From: Anaerolineae bacterium
GTDB taxonomy: Bacteria; Chloroflexota; Anaerolineae; B4-G1; SLSP01
NCBI GenBank assembly: GCA_021159805.1
Contig: JAGHDT010000490.1
Coordinates: forward strand, 1-16,152
Length of the DNA stretch: 16,152 nucleotides
Direction: 5' to 3'
Below the pieces are notes generated by a model, which made no database searches, had not been told where the DNA came from, and was given only the letters and a program-made list of their open reading frames with translations. This document shows positions 1 to 5,676 of this stretch, in pieces. Each line of letters begins with the position of its first letter. Position 1 is the stretch's first letter. The position numbers and the translations under genes are program-made.

Positions 1-133
1 ACGCAAGCACAGAGTGCAGCGCGACGAGCAGAGCGGGCAAGATGCCGGGCATCAGAATGCCTTCGGTCCGCAGAGCGGATCGCAGAAGGTCATTCTCGGA
101 ATAGTAGTGGCCGAGGGGAGTGATCTGTCTCAC
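1..133 (-). CDS. Possible partial coding region running off the left edge
   Basis: On the minus strand one frame stays open for about 105 codons, from near position 315 to the window edge. Its last 45 or so codons read like a real protein: an amphipathic stretch containing PLGHYYSENDLLRSAL, then a hydrophobic run beginning MPGILPALLVALHS. Third positions there are GC-rich, as in the neighbouring genes. No start has a good SD sequence. The candidates are a GTG at 133 and an ATG at 52, the latter giving a signal-peptide-like or membrane-segment-like N-terminus. The plus-strand frame over the same bases looks like antisense sequence. If real, this gene is divergent from parB and there is no parA directly upstream. 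I do not recognise the family, and chance cannot be excluded because the edge cuts it. Confidence 0.3.
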   Translation of the reverse strand, partial: MRQITPLGHYYSENDLLRSALRTEGILMPGILPALLVALHSVLA

Positions 134-233
134 TTCATTCAGGCTTTTGATGATGGGGAACAGCTGCCAGAGAAGGACAGGATGGAAGCGTTCGGGGCTG
201 GAACTGTCAGTAGTTCTGTTGAGTCGCCTTTGC

Positions 234-261
234 TTGGCAGGAAGACGTGCGATGCTATAAT
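234..261 (+). promoter_or_regulatory. parB promoter (-35 TTGGCA, extended -10)
   Basis: TTGGCA (234-239), a 16-base spacer and TATAAT (256-261) preceded by TGC give a near-consensus sigma-70 promoter with an extended -10. The same TGCTATAATTC string occurs at the tig promoter. The predicted start near 268 leaves a leader of about 87 bases before the parB ATG. That leader contains the 10-base palindrome GCCACGTGGC (324-333), a possible operator. Confidence 0.65.
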
Positions 262-354
262 TCGATGATTGAGGAAGTGTTGCCGGGCGCGTGGGTCTCC
301 CAAACAGATGGGGTCGTCAGGGCGCCACGTGGCTGTTCTTGAGAAAGGATCGTT

Positions 355-1164
355 ATGCCAAGACGGGGGTTGGGCCGTGGTCTGGATCTGTTGATCCCCG
401 CCGAAGACCTGGCTTCGGATGGGTTGCTGCAGGTAGAGGTGGACAAGATTGTGCCCAACCCGCATCAGCCGCGGACGCTGCTGTCCGACACCAGTCTGGG
501 TGGGCTTGCGGATTCGATCCGCGAGCATGGGGTGATTCAGCCCCTTATCGTCAGCAAACTGCCTGCGGGCGGATATCAGCTTATTGCGGGGGAGCGGCGC
601 TGGCGCGCGTCGGCGTTGGCGGGGCTGAAAACGGTCCCGGTGATTGTCAAAGAGGCGGCGCCCCAGGAGATGCTGGAGCTGGCCTTGGTGGAGAATATCC
701 AACGCGCTGACCTGAACCCGTTGGAAGAGGCGGTGGCTTACCGGCATCTCGTCGAGGACTTCGGCCTGTCGCAATCCGAGGTCGCCCGCAGGGTGGGAAA
801 GAGCCGTCCCGCCGTGAACAACGTGATGCGCTTGCTGAACGCGGCTCCGTCAGTTCAGCAGGCACTGCTTGACGGCACGATCACAGAAGGCCACGGACGC
901 GCATTGCTGGGGCTGGAGACGCCGGAGGCGCAAGATGCGGCGCTGCAGACGGTCTTGGCCAAGGAGTTGACCGTCAGAGGGGTCGAGGCCCTGGTGCGTC
1001 GGCTGCGTGGGGAGGCAGGGGTCTCGGAGCGGCCGGCTGCCGAACCGGAGGACCCTCATATCCAGGTGTTGGAAGAGCGCTTCCAGGCTGCGCTGGGGAC
1101 CCGTGTCCGCGTCAAGCACGGCAAGAAGCAGGGGCGCGTGGTGATCTATTACTATTCCGACTAG
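355..1164 (+). CDS. parB: Chromosome-partitioning protein ParB
   Basis: ParB is a CTP-dependent DNA clamp that loads at parS sites near the origin, spreads along DNA, and works with the ParA ATPase and SMC in chromosome segregation. The 269-residue product has the usual plan. The N-terminus is Arg/Gly-rich (MPRRGLGRGLD). The CTP-binding core contains GERRWRA (residues 79-85) and ENIQR (113-117). A helix-turn-helix follows at about 138-160 (LSQSEVARRVGKSRPAVNN), then a linker and a basic, Tyr-rich C-terminal dimerisation region. GAAAGGA at 342-348 lies six bases before the ATG. parA is not adjacent: the gene has its own promoter, and the upstream DNA looks like an opposite-strand gene. No full parS consensus (TGTTTCACGTGAAACA) was seen in the window. 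The family is certain; Noc-like roles are possible but less likely. Confidence 0.95.
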   Translation: MPRRGLGRGLDLLIPAEDLASDGLLQVEVDKIVPNPHQPRTLLSDTSLGGLADSIREHGVIQPLIVSKLPAGGYQLIAGERRWRASALAGLKTVPVIVKEAAPQEMLELALVENIQRADLNPLEEAVAYRHLVEDFGLSQSEVARRVGKSRPAVNNVMRLLNAAPSVQQALLDGTITEGHGRALLGLETPEAQDAALQTVLAKELTVRGVEALVRRLRGEAGVSERPAAEPEDPHIQVLEERFQAALGTRVRVKHGKKQGRVVIYYYSD

Positions 1165-1180
1165 GAGTTTCAGGCTCTGT

Positions 1181-1200
1181 ATCACCGGTTGACCGGTGAT
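1181..1200. promoter_or_regulatory. Perfect inverted repeat between parB and the M24 peptidase
   Basis: ATCACCGG and CCGGTGAT (1181-1188 and 1193-1200) are perfect 8-bp arms around TTGA. The next T and A also match, giving a 20-base palindromic block with two central bases. No T-tract follows on either strand, so a factor-independent terminator is unlikely. It lies 16 bases after the parB stop and 25 bases before the peptidase start. A dimeric-repressor operator or an mRNA-stabilising hairpin is possible. Confidence 0.5.
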
Positions 1201-1225
1201 GAACTATGATGGGGGAATCTATTTG

Positions 1226-2431
1226 ATGACTTCGCCTGTTGAGACGGCAGTAATCGTTCGCGACAAGATTGCGCAGGCAGTCGATATCCTGAATGAGACG
1301 GATACCGATCTGTGGTTGACGTTGGTGCGTGAGACGTCGCAGGTCAAGGACCCGGTGCTTGACCTGATCCTGGGCTTTGATCTGACCTGGTTGTCTGGGC
1401 TGCTTATCCAGCGGAACGGCAGCTGCACGGCGATCGTGGGGCGCTTTGATGCGACGAACTTCGAGCAGCTGGGGGCCTATGACAGCGTGGTGACCTACGA
1501 CCAGGCCTTCCTGCCGGTTCTTGCTCAGGCGATCCGGTCCTCTGATCCGGGCAACATCGCCATCAATACCTCCGACAATGATCCGGCGGCTGACGGCCTG
1601 ACCTACGGTCTGTATCGGCTGCTCAACAAGGCGCTTGCGGACACGCCCTATGGTTCCCGACTGGTATCGGCGGAGTCCATTATTGGTGCGCTGCGCGGTC
1701 GGAAGACGCCGACGGAGATCGGCTTGATTGAGGCCGCTGTTGTGGAGAGCCAGACGGCGATTGCGGAACTGCACGAGGTCATCCGGCCCGGCATATCAGA
1801 CCGGGAAATCGCTGACGTCCTGCACGCCTACGCAACCCGGCACAACTACGGGACCGGGTGGGATTGGGACAACTGTCCCCACGTGACGGTGGGTTCCGAG
1901 AGCGCATTTGGCCACGGGATGCCGACGGGGCTGCGCGCCCAGGCCGGCAATCTCGTGCACATTGACTTCGGTCTCTCTCGCCAGGGCTTTGTGGCGGACC
2001 TGCAGCGGACGTGGTACTTGCGCGCAGCACCGGGCGAGCCGGTGCCGGCGGATGTCACCGCGGCATGGGACGCCGTGACGCGGGCGTTGGAAGCCGGGCG
2101 TGCTGCGTTGAAGCCCGGGGCACGGGGATGGGAGGTCGATGCAGCGGCCCGCCAGAGCCTTGTTGCGGATGGGTACCCGGAGTTCATGCATGCGTTTGGC
2201 CACCACGTTGGCCGGACCGCTCACGATGGCGCCACCGTCCTGGGACCTAAGTGGGAGCGATACGGCACATCTGTTGCGGGCGTGATCGAGATCGGCAACG
2301 TCTTCGCGATCGAGTTGGGCGTGGCAGTGCCCGGTCGGGGATATGTGAGCCGTGAGGAAGACGTCGTTGTCAAAGCCGATGGCGCCCACTATCTGGGTGA
2401 GCAGCAGGAGGAACTGTGGACACTCGGTTAG
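1226..2431 (+). CDS. M24-family metallopeptidase (Xaa-Pro aminopeptidase-like)
   Basis: This is a dinuclear-metal 'pita-bread' enzyme, most likely a cytoplasmic aminopeptidase or dipeptidase removing residues next to proline. The 401-residue product has an N-terminal creatinase-like domain (about 1-150) and the catalytic M24 domain (about 160-395). All metal ligands are visible: D247 in HIDFG, D258 in VADLQ, H326 in FGHHVG, E363 in AIELG and E378 in SREED. The preferred start is the ATG at 1226, because GGGGGAA (1211-1217) lies eight bases upstream. An ATG at 1196 would add ten residues but sits inside the palindrome. There is no signal peptide. The gene follows parB by 61 bases and may be co-transcribed, though no functional link is known. 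Some family members act on ectoine derivatives or creatine, so the substrate is unproven. Confidence 0.85.
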   Translation: MTSPVETAVIVRDKIAQAVDILNETDTDLWLTLVRETSQVKDPVLDLILGFDLTWLSGLLIQRNGSCTAIVGRFDATNFEQLGAYDSVVTYDQAFLPVLAQAIRSSDPGNIAINTSDNDPAADGLTYGLYRLLNKALADTPYGSRLVSAESIIGALRGRKTPTEIGLIEAAVVESQTAIAELHEVIRPGISDREIADVLHAYATRHNYGTGWDWDNCPHVTVGSESAFGHGMPTGLRAQAGNLVHIDFGLSRQGFVADLQRTWYLRAAPGEPVPADVTAAWDAVTRALEAGRAALKPGARGWEVDAAARQSLVADGYPEFMHAFGHHVGRTAHDGATVLGPKWERYGTSVAGVIEIGNVFAIELGVAVPGRGYVSREEDVVVKADGAHYLGEQQEELWTLG

Positions 2432-2452
2432 CGCTGCACGATCAGAGTTGAC

Positions 2453-2482
2453 AAGCAAAACGGCCCGGGAACTCCCGGGCCG
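2453..2482 (-). terminator. Intrinsic terminator of the SufR-like regulator gene
   Basis: CGGCCCGGG (2461-2469) and CCCGGGCCG (2474-2482) form a perfect 9-bp stem with loop AACT. On the minus strand the stem is followed by TTTTGCTT, a fair U-tract. The hairpin is 35 bases past the regulator stop. It may also slow readthrough from the M24 peptidase, but the plus strand lacks a T-tract. Confidence 0.75.
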
Positions 2483-2516
2483 CTGGTGTATCAAGGCCTA
2501 GGGGCGCCTTTGGGGG

Positions 2517-3158
2517 CTAAGCCAGAGGGCCTTCGGGCCAGTCCAATACGTAGACGCACAACCCGCCTTGCTTGGCCTCATTGGCGACACGCTGCACCTC
2601 CACATTCGGCCCGGCCAACAGCTGGCACAGCTGGAGATCGATCTGGCACGTCGTGCTGTGGGTCTGACTCACGTGCAAGTAGGGACAACTGCTGATGTAG
2701 ATTGTGAAGCGGCTAGCCTTCTTTGGATCTTGCTCCCATCGGGAGACATAGCCCTGTTGGTTCATGAAGGTGACCACGCTCTCGATACGCTGAGCCGGAT
2801 TCGACGGCAGGTCCCCGGCGCGTGTGGCAATGCGTGCAGCCGCGCGCGACAGCAACGCCTCGCGTTGCTGCGGATCCACACACTCATCGATTGAGCCCAA
2901 CAGTGCGGATGCCAATCCGCTGTAGTTATTGGGAAAGAGGTCTGCAGCGGTTGATGTCAGGTGATAGACGTAGCGCGGTCTGCCTGGGCGGTTCGAACGG
3001 AGCACTTCGGGGATTGAGATGTAGCCTTCTGAGCGTAAGATCTCGAGGTGATGGCGAACGGTTACGCTGGTAAGTCCGAGCTCGTCGCTCAGTTTCCGGA
3101 CGGTGACTTCGCCATAGCGTTTCATGATCTCCAAGATCTGCTGTCTCGTATCCTGCAT
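2517..3158 (-). CDS. SufR/DeoR-like HTH regulator with a C-terminal Cys cluster
   Basis: The 213-residue protein is a winged-helix DNA-binding regulator that probably senses an iron-sulfur cluster. The N-terminal HTH spans about residues 15-45 (VRKLSDELGLTSVTVRHHLE), followed by a wing with NRPGRPRYVYHLT. The C-terminal part has cysteines at 158, 171, 178 and 201. The CX12C spacing of the first pair, in SCPYLHVSQTHSTTC, and the late Cys in GGLCVYVL match the layout known for cyanobacterial and actinobacterial SufR, which ligates [4Fe-4S] and represses suf genes. No suf gene is nearby. A GTG at 3173 is possible, but GGAG nine bases before the ATG at 3158 supports the shorter form. The gene has its own strong promoter and terminator. 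Function as an Fe-S, redox or iron sensor is inferred by homology. Confidence 0.8.
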   Translation of the reverse strand: MQDTRQQILEIMKRYGEVTVRKLSDELGLTSVTVRHHLEILRSEGYISIPEVLRSNRPGRPRYVYHLTSTAADLFPNNYSGLASALLGSIDECVDPQQREALLSRAAARIATRAGDLPSNPAQRIESVVTFMNQQGYVSRWEQDPKKASRFTIYISSCPYLHVSQTHSTTCQIDLQLCQLLAGPNVEVQRVANEAKQGGLCVYVLDWPEGPLA

Positions 3159-3239
3159 AGTCGTTGTCTCCACGGGGCGTCCGATTCCACCGTGCGTCCC
3201 GATAGGTATAAATAAGAAAGGTTTACTTTAAGCAATTGC

Positions 3240-3268
3240 ATTTTAACACTACGTCTGAGTTTTGTCAA
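3240..3268 (-). promoter_or_regulatory. Strong promoter of the SufR-like regulator, with overlapping palindrome
   Basis: Reading leftwards, a perfect TTGACA (3268-3263), a 17-base spacer and TAAAAT (3245-3240) form a near-consensus promoter with a start near 3233. The palindrome GCAATTGC (3232-3239) covers the predicted start site and is a natural candidate for an autoregulatory operator. The leader of about 75 bases is AT-rich and contains AAAG-GTTTA-CTTT. Confidence 0.7.
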
Positions 3269-3317
3269 ATGCCTATATGCTTTTCGAGGCCTAGAGGCTG
3301 GCGTTTCGTTGGGGGTG

Positions 3318-3326
3318 TGCTATAAT
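3318..3326 (+). promoter_or_regulatory. tig-clpP promoter, extended -10 element
   Basis: TGC followed by TATAAT (3321-3326) makes an extended -10. No good -35 is seen (CTGGCG at 3298-3303 at best), as is usual for extended -10 promoters. The predicted start near 3333 gives a leader of about 23 bases. The element lies about 50 bases from the divergent regulator's -35. Confidence 0.6.
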
Positions 3327-3355
3327 TCATAGGATTCATAATCGGAGGTATGTAC

Positions 3356-4810
3356 GTGTTCGAAGTCAAGAAAGAACTTCTCGATTCTCATGAAGTACTC
3401 CTCGAAGTGGTCTTTGAGGATGAGGCTGTGGATGGTGCTAAGCGCCGCGCAGCTCGGAAAATGTCGCGTGAGTTGAATATCCCCGGGTTCCGTCAGGGCA
3501 GAGCACCGTACGCCAAGGTTTTGCACTACGTCGGTGAACCCGCTGTTGTGCAAGAGGCCGCTGAGTTGCTGTTGGATGGATCCTACTCGGAGATCCTCGA
3601 GGCAGCTGAGGTCTCGCCCTACGGCCTTGGTGAATTTGTGGATATGCAGCCATCGCCACTGACCTTCAAGATTCGCGTCCCTCTGGAGCCCGTCGTTGAT
3701 CTGGGCGACTACAAGAGCTTGCGCGAGGATTGGACAGAAGCGACGATCTCTGATGAGGAGATTGAGCAGGTATTGGCGCAGGTTCGTGAAGAGCATGCGA
3801 TTCTGGAGCCTGTGGACCGCGCGGCAGAGATGGCCGATGAGCTGCGGGTTAACGTGCACGCCACTGCCGGTGATGACGTCATCATTGACGAGGATGATAT
3901 TGAAGTCGTTCTCTCGGAAGAGCGCCCGTTCTTCTCGCTGGGGTTTGTTGCGGCTTTGGTCGGTATGAGCGCCGACGAAGAGAGCACATTCACCCTGGCC
4001 TTGCCCGAGTCCATGGAAGACCCGGACCTGCAGGGCGCGGAGGCTGAGTTCACGGTCAAGGTCACCCAAGTATTTGAGCGTAAGTTGCCTGAGTTGGATG
4101 ATGCCCTGGCCAGCACCGTAGGGTCATTCGAGTCCTTTGATGAACTCAAGCAGGACGTCATTGATCGTATCATGACCCAGAAGACGGAACAGGCTGAGTC
4201 TGTCTATCGTAATCAGATGACTGCTAAACTGGTCGAGATGGCAACTTCCAGCTATCCACCGCAGATGGTGTCGGATACCCTGGATGATATCGTTGGGGAG
4301 ACCTCACAGCGGATTCAGCGCCAGAGCAAGATGTCGCTGGAGGACGCGCTGCGTCTGGAAGGCCGGACGATCGAGCAATTCCGCGAGGAAGCGATGCCTC
4401 AAGCGGAGGATCGGGTCAAGCAATCCTTGGTGTTGCGTCAGTTCGCTCTCGCGGAGTCGATTGACGTGGGCGACGATGAGATTGTGAAGGAATACTCTGA
4501 ATTCCTGGCACAGATCGGTATGGCGGGTCAGATGGCCGATAACGATCTAGATCTTGGCTCTCCTATGGCCAACAATCTCCGGAACACTGTTCTTGGGCGC
4601 AAGGTGATGGCGCGTTTGATGGCTATCGGGCGTGGTGAAGCGGATGCCGGCGCTGAGCCCGGGGCCACAGAGTCCGTGGATGTCCAGGATGAGAGCGAAG
4701 CCGTCGCCGAGGTCGAGACATCAGTTGAGGAAGCTGCGCCTGCCGGCGCGGAGCCTGCGGACGAAGCGCCCGGGGATGGGGCGTCCGGTGCGGAAGAGAC
4801 TGAGGCGTAG
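3356..4810 (+). CDS. tig: Trigger factor (ribosome-associated chaperone)
   Basis: Trigger factor binds ribosomal protein uL23 at the exit tunnel and shields nascent chains; it has an FKBP-type prolyl isomerase domain. The ribosome-binding signature is present as PGFRQGRAP (residues 43-51). The PPIase-like domain spans roughly 150-240 and the helical C-terminal chaperone arms roughly 245-425. The last 58 residues or so (from GEADAGAEPG) are a low-complexity Glu/Ala/Pro tail, probably disordered and more extended than in E. coli. The SD GGAGG (3344-3348) is one base from an ATG at 3350 but seven bases from the GTG at 3356, so GTG is the better start; it gives the typical N-terminus MFEVKKE and 484 residues. 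clpP follows after 51 bases, a common arrangement, but clpX is not next. Confidence 0.93.
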   Translation: MFEVKKELLDSHEVLLEVVFEDEAVDGAKRRAARKMSRELNIPGFRQGRAPYAKVLHYVGEPAVVQEAAELLLDGSYSEILEAAEVSPYGLGEFVDMQPSPLTFKIRVPLEPVVDLGDYKSLREDWTEATISDEEIEQVLAQVREEHAILEPVDRAAEMADELRVNVHATAGDDVIIDEDDIEVVLSEERPFFSLGFVAALVGMSADEESTFTLALPESMEDPDLQGAEAEFTVKVTQVFERKLPELDDALASTVGSFESFDELKQDVIDRIMTQKTEQAESVYRNQMTAKLVEMATSSYPPQMVSDTLDDIVGETSQRIQRQSKMSLEDALRLEGRTIEQFREEAMPQAEDRVKQSLVLRQFALAESIDVGDDEIVKEYSEFLAQIGMAGQMADNDLDLGSPMANNLRNTVLGRKVMARLMAIGRGEADAGAEPGATESVDVQDESEAVAEVETSVEEAAPAGAEPADEAPGDGASGAEETEA

Positions 4811-4861
4811 GACTCACAGGTAGCAACGCCAGTTTGGGTGTGACAACCTGAGGAGGCAGTT

Positions 4862-5446
4862 ATGACAATTCCTTACGTCATTGAGACAACCGGGCGTGGG
4901 GAGCGCATGTATGATATCTTCTCCTTGTTGCTGCGGGAGCGGATTGTGTTTCTGGGAACACCGATCAATGGGCAGGTGGCGAATGTCATTGTTGCTCAGT
5001 TGTTGTTCCTGGACCGCGAGGACTCGGAGCGCGACATTTCGCTGTACATCAATTCCCCTGGCGGCGAGATCTCAGCAGGTCTGGCGATCTACGATACCAT
5101 GCAGTTGATCCAGGCGCCGGTGTCAACGATTGCGGTCGGCATCACAGCGAGCTTCGGCACCATTCTGTTGACGGCAGGCACCAGGGGGCGGCGGTATGCG
5201 CTGCCGCACGCGACGATCCATATGCACCAACCCTTGGGTGGCGTTCAGGGGCAAGCGTCCGATATTGAAATTGCGGCGCGGGAAATCCTTAGAAAGCGGG
5301 ATCTCCTCAATGAGATCCTTAGACGTCACACAGGGATGGATCAAGCTCAAATCGACAGGATCACGGACAGGGACTACTACATGACAGCCGAGAAAGCTGT
5401 CGAGCTTGGGATTGTCGACAAGATCCTGGAACCGGTGGAAGACTAG
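4862..5446 (+). CDS. clpP: ATP-dependent Clp protease proteolytic subunit
   Basis: ClpP is the serine-protease tetradecamer that degrades proteins unfolded by ClpX, ClpA or ClpC. The 194-residue product is of family length. The catalytic triad falls at Ser97 (ITASFGT), His122 (HMHQPLGG) and Asp171 (TDRDYYM), the numbering known for Bacillus-type ClpP. The N-terminus shows RIVFLGTPI and INSPGGEISAGLAIYDTM. The block around the active serine reads GITASFGTILL where most ClpPs have GMAASMGAFLL, so this is a somewhat divergent copy. AGGAGG (4851-4856) lies five bases before the ATG. The gene is co-transcribed with tig, since no terminator lies between them, and ends at a G9/C8 hairpin. It could be one of several ClpP paralogues; the ATPase partner lies outside the window. 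Confidence 0.95.
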   Translation: MTIPYVIETTGRGERMYDIFSLLLRERIVFLGTPINGQVANVIVAQLLFLDREDSERDISLYINSPGGEISAGLAIYDTMQLIQAPVSTIAVGITASFGTILLTAGTRGRRYALPHATIHMHQPLGGVQGQASDIEIAAREILRKRDLLNEILRRHTGMDQAQIDRITDRDYYMTAEKAVELGIVDKILEPVED

Positions 5447-5461
5447 GAGAATAATGGGCTA

Positions 5462-5500
5462 AAGGGGGGGGGATTATATCCCCCCCCTAGTGTTGTGTTT
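5462..5500 (+). terminator. G9/C8 hairpin after clpP
   Basis: Nine Gs (5464-5472), the loop ATTATAT and eight Cs (5480-5487) make an almost pure G:C stem, 17 bases past the clpP stop. The following AGTGTTGTGTTTT is a loose T-rich tract. It likely ends the tig-clpP transcript. Homopolymer arms of this length are prone to slippage and sequencing error. Confidence 0.7.
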
Positions 5501-5512
5501 TGGAGCTATTGG

Positions 5513-5621
5513 ATACTTTGTCGGCGAAACCTCGACGAGCAACTGCCTTTGAGCCGTGTGCCCGTACCTGATCTGGCTGCCAAGGTGCGCGTAGGGCTTC
5601 GATGCCACAGTGACAAAGTAT
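5513..5621. repeat. 109-base segment bounded by perfect 10-base inverted repeats
   Basis: ATACTTTGTC (5513-5522) and GACAAAGTAT (5612-5621) are exact inverted repeats separated by 89 bases. This is nearly half of the 230-base gap between clpP and acd. No target-site duplication is clear (flanks GG and GA). The right arm is part of a possible promoter for acd (GTGACA at 5610-5615, 16 bases, TACCAT at 5632-5637). Three explanations remain open: a MITE-like remnant, a structured RNA closed by a long-range stem, or paired operators allowing DNA looping. Inside are short possible stems such as GGC-TTCGAT-GCC near 5599, but no riboswitch class is recognised. Confidence 0.5.
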
Positions 5622-5676
5622 GAGCATCATGTACCATTACATCAATAATCTATCCGATAAGTAGGAGGTTACAGAC

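Noticed and set aside
14..268. 84-codon plus-strand open frame upstream of parB
   Set aside because: It overlaps the parB promoter, has no SD, and its composition looks like the antisense of the minus-strand frame.
1879..1887. CACGTGAC in the M24 gene as parS
   Set aside because: Only the central hexamer matches and it lies in well-conserved coding sequence.
4804..4830. GGCGT/ACGCC pairing between tig and clpP as a terminator
   Set aside because: The stem is too short and lacks a T-tract; the genes appear co-transcribed.
5487..5627. 46-residue minus-strand ORF inside the inverted-repeat segment (starts MLILCHCGIEALRAPW)
   Set aside because: It has no SD, overlaps the clpP terminator, matches no family I recognise, and can arise by chance in GC-rich DNA.
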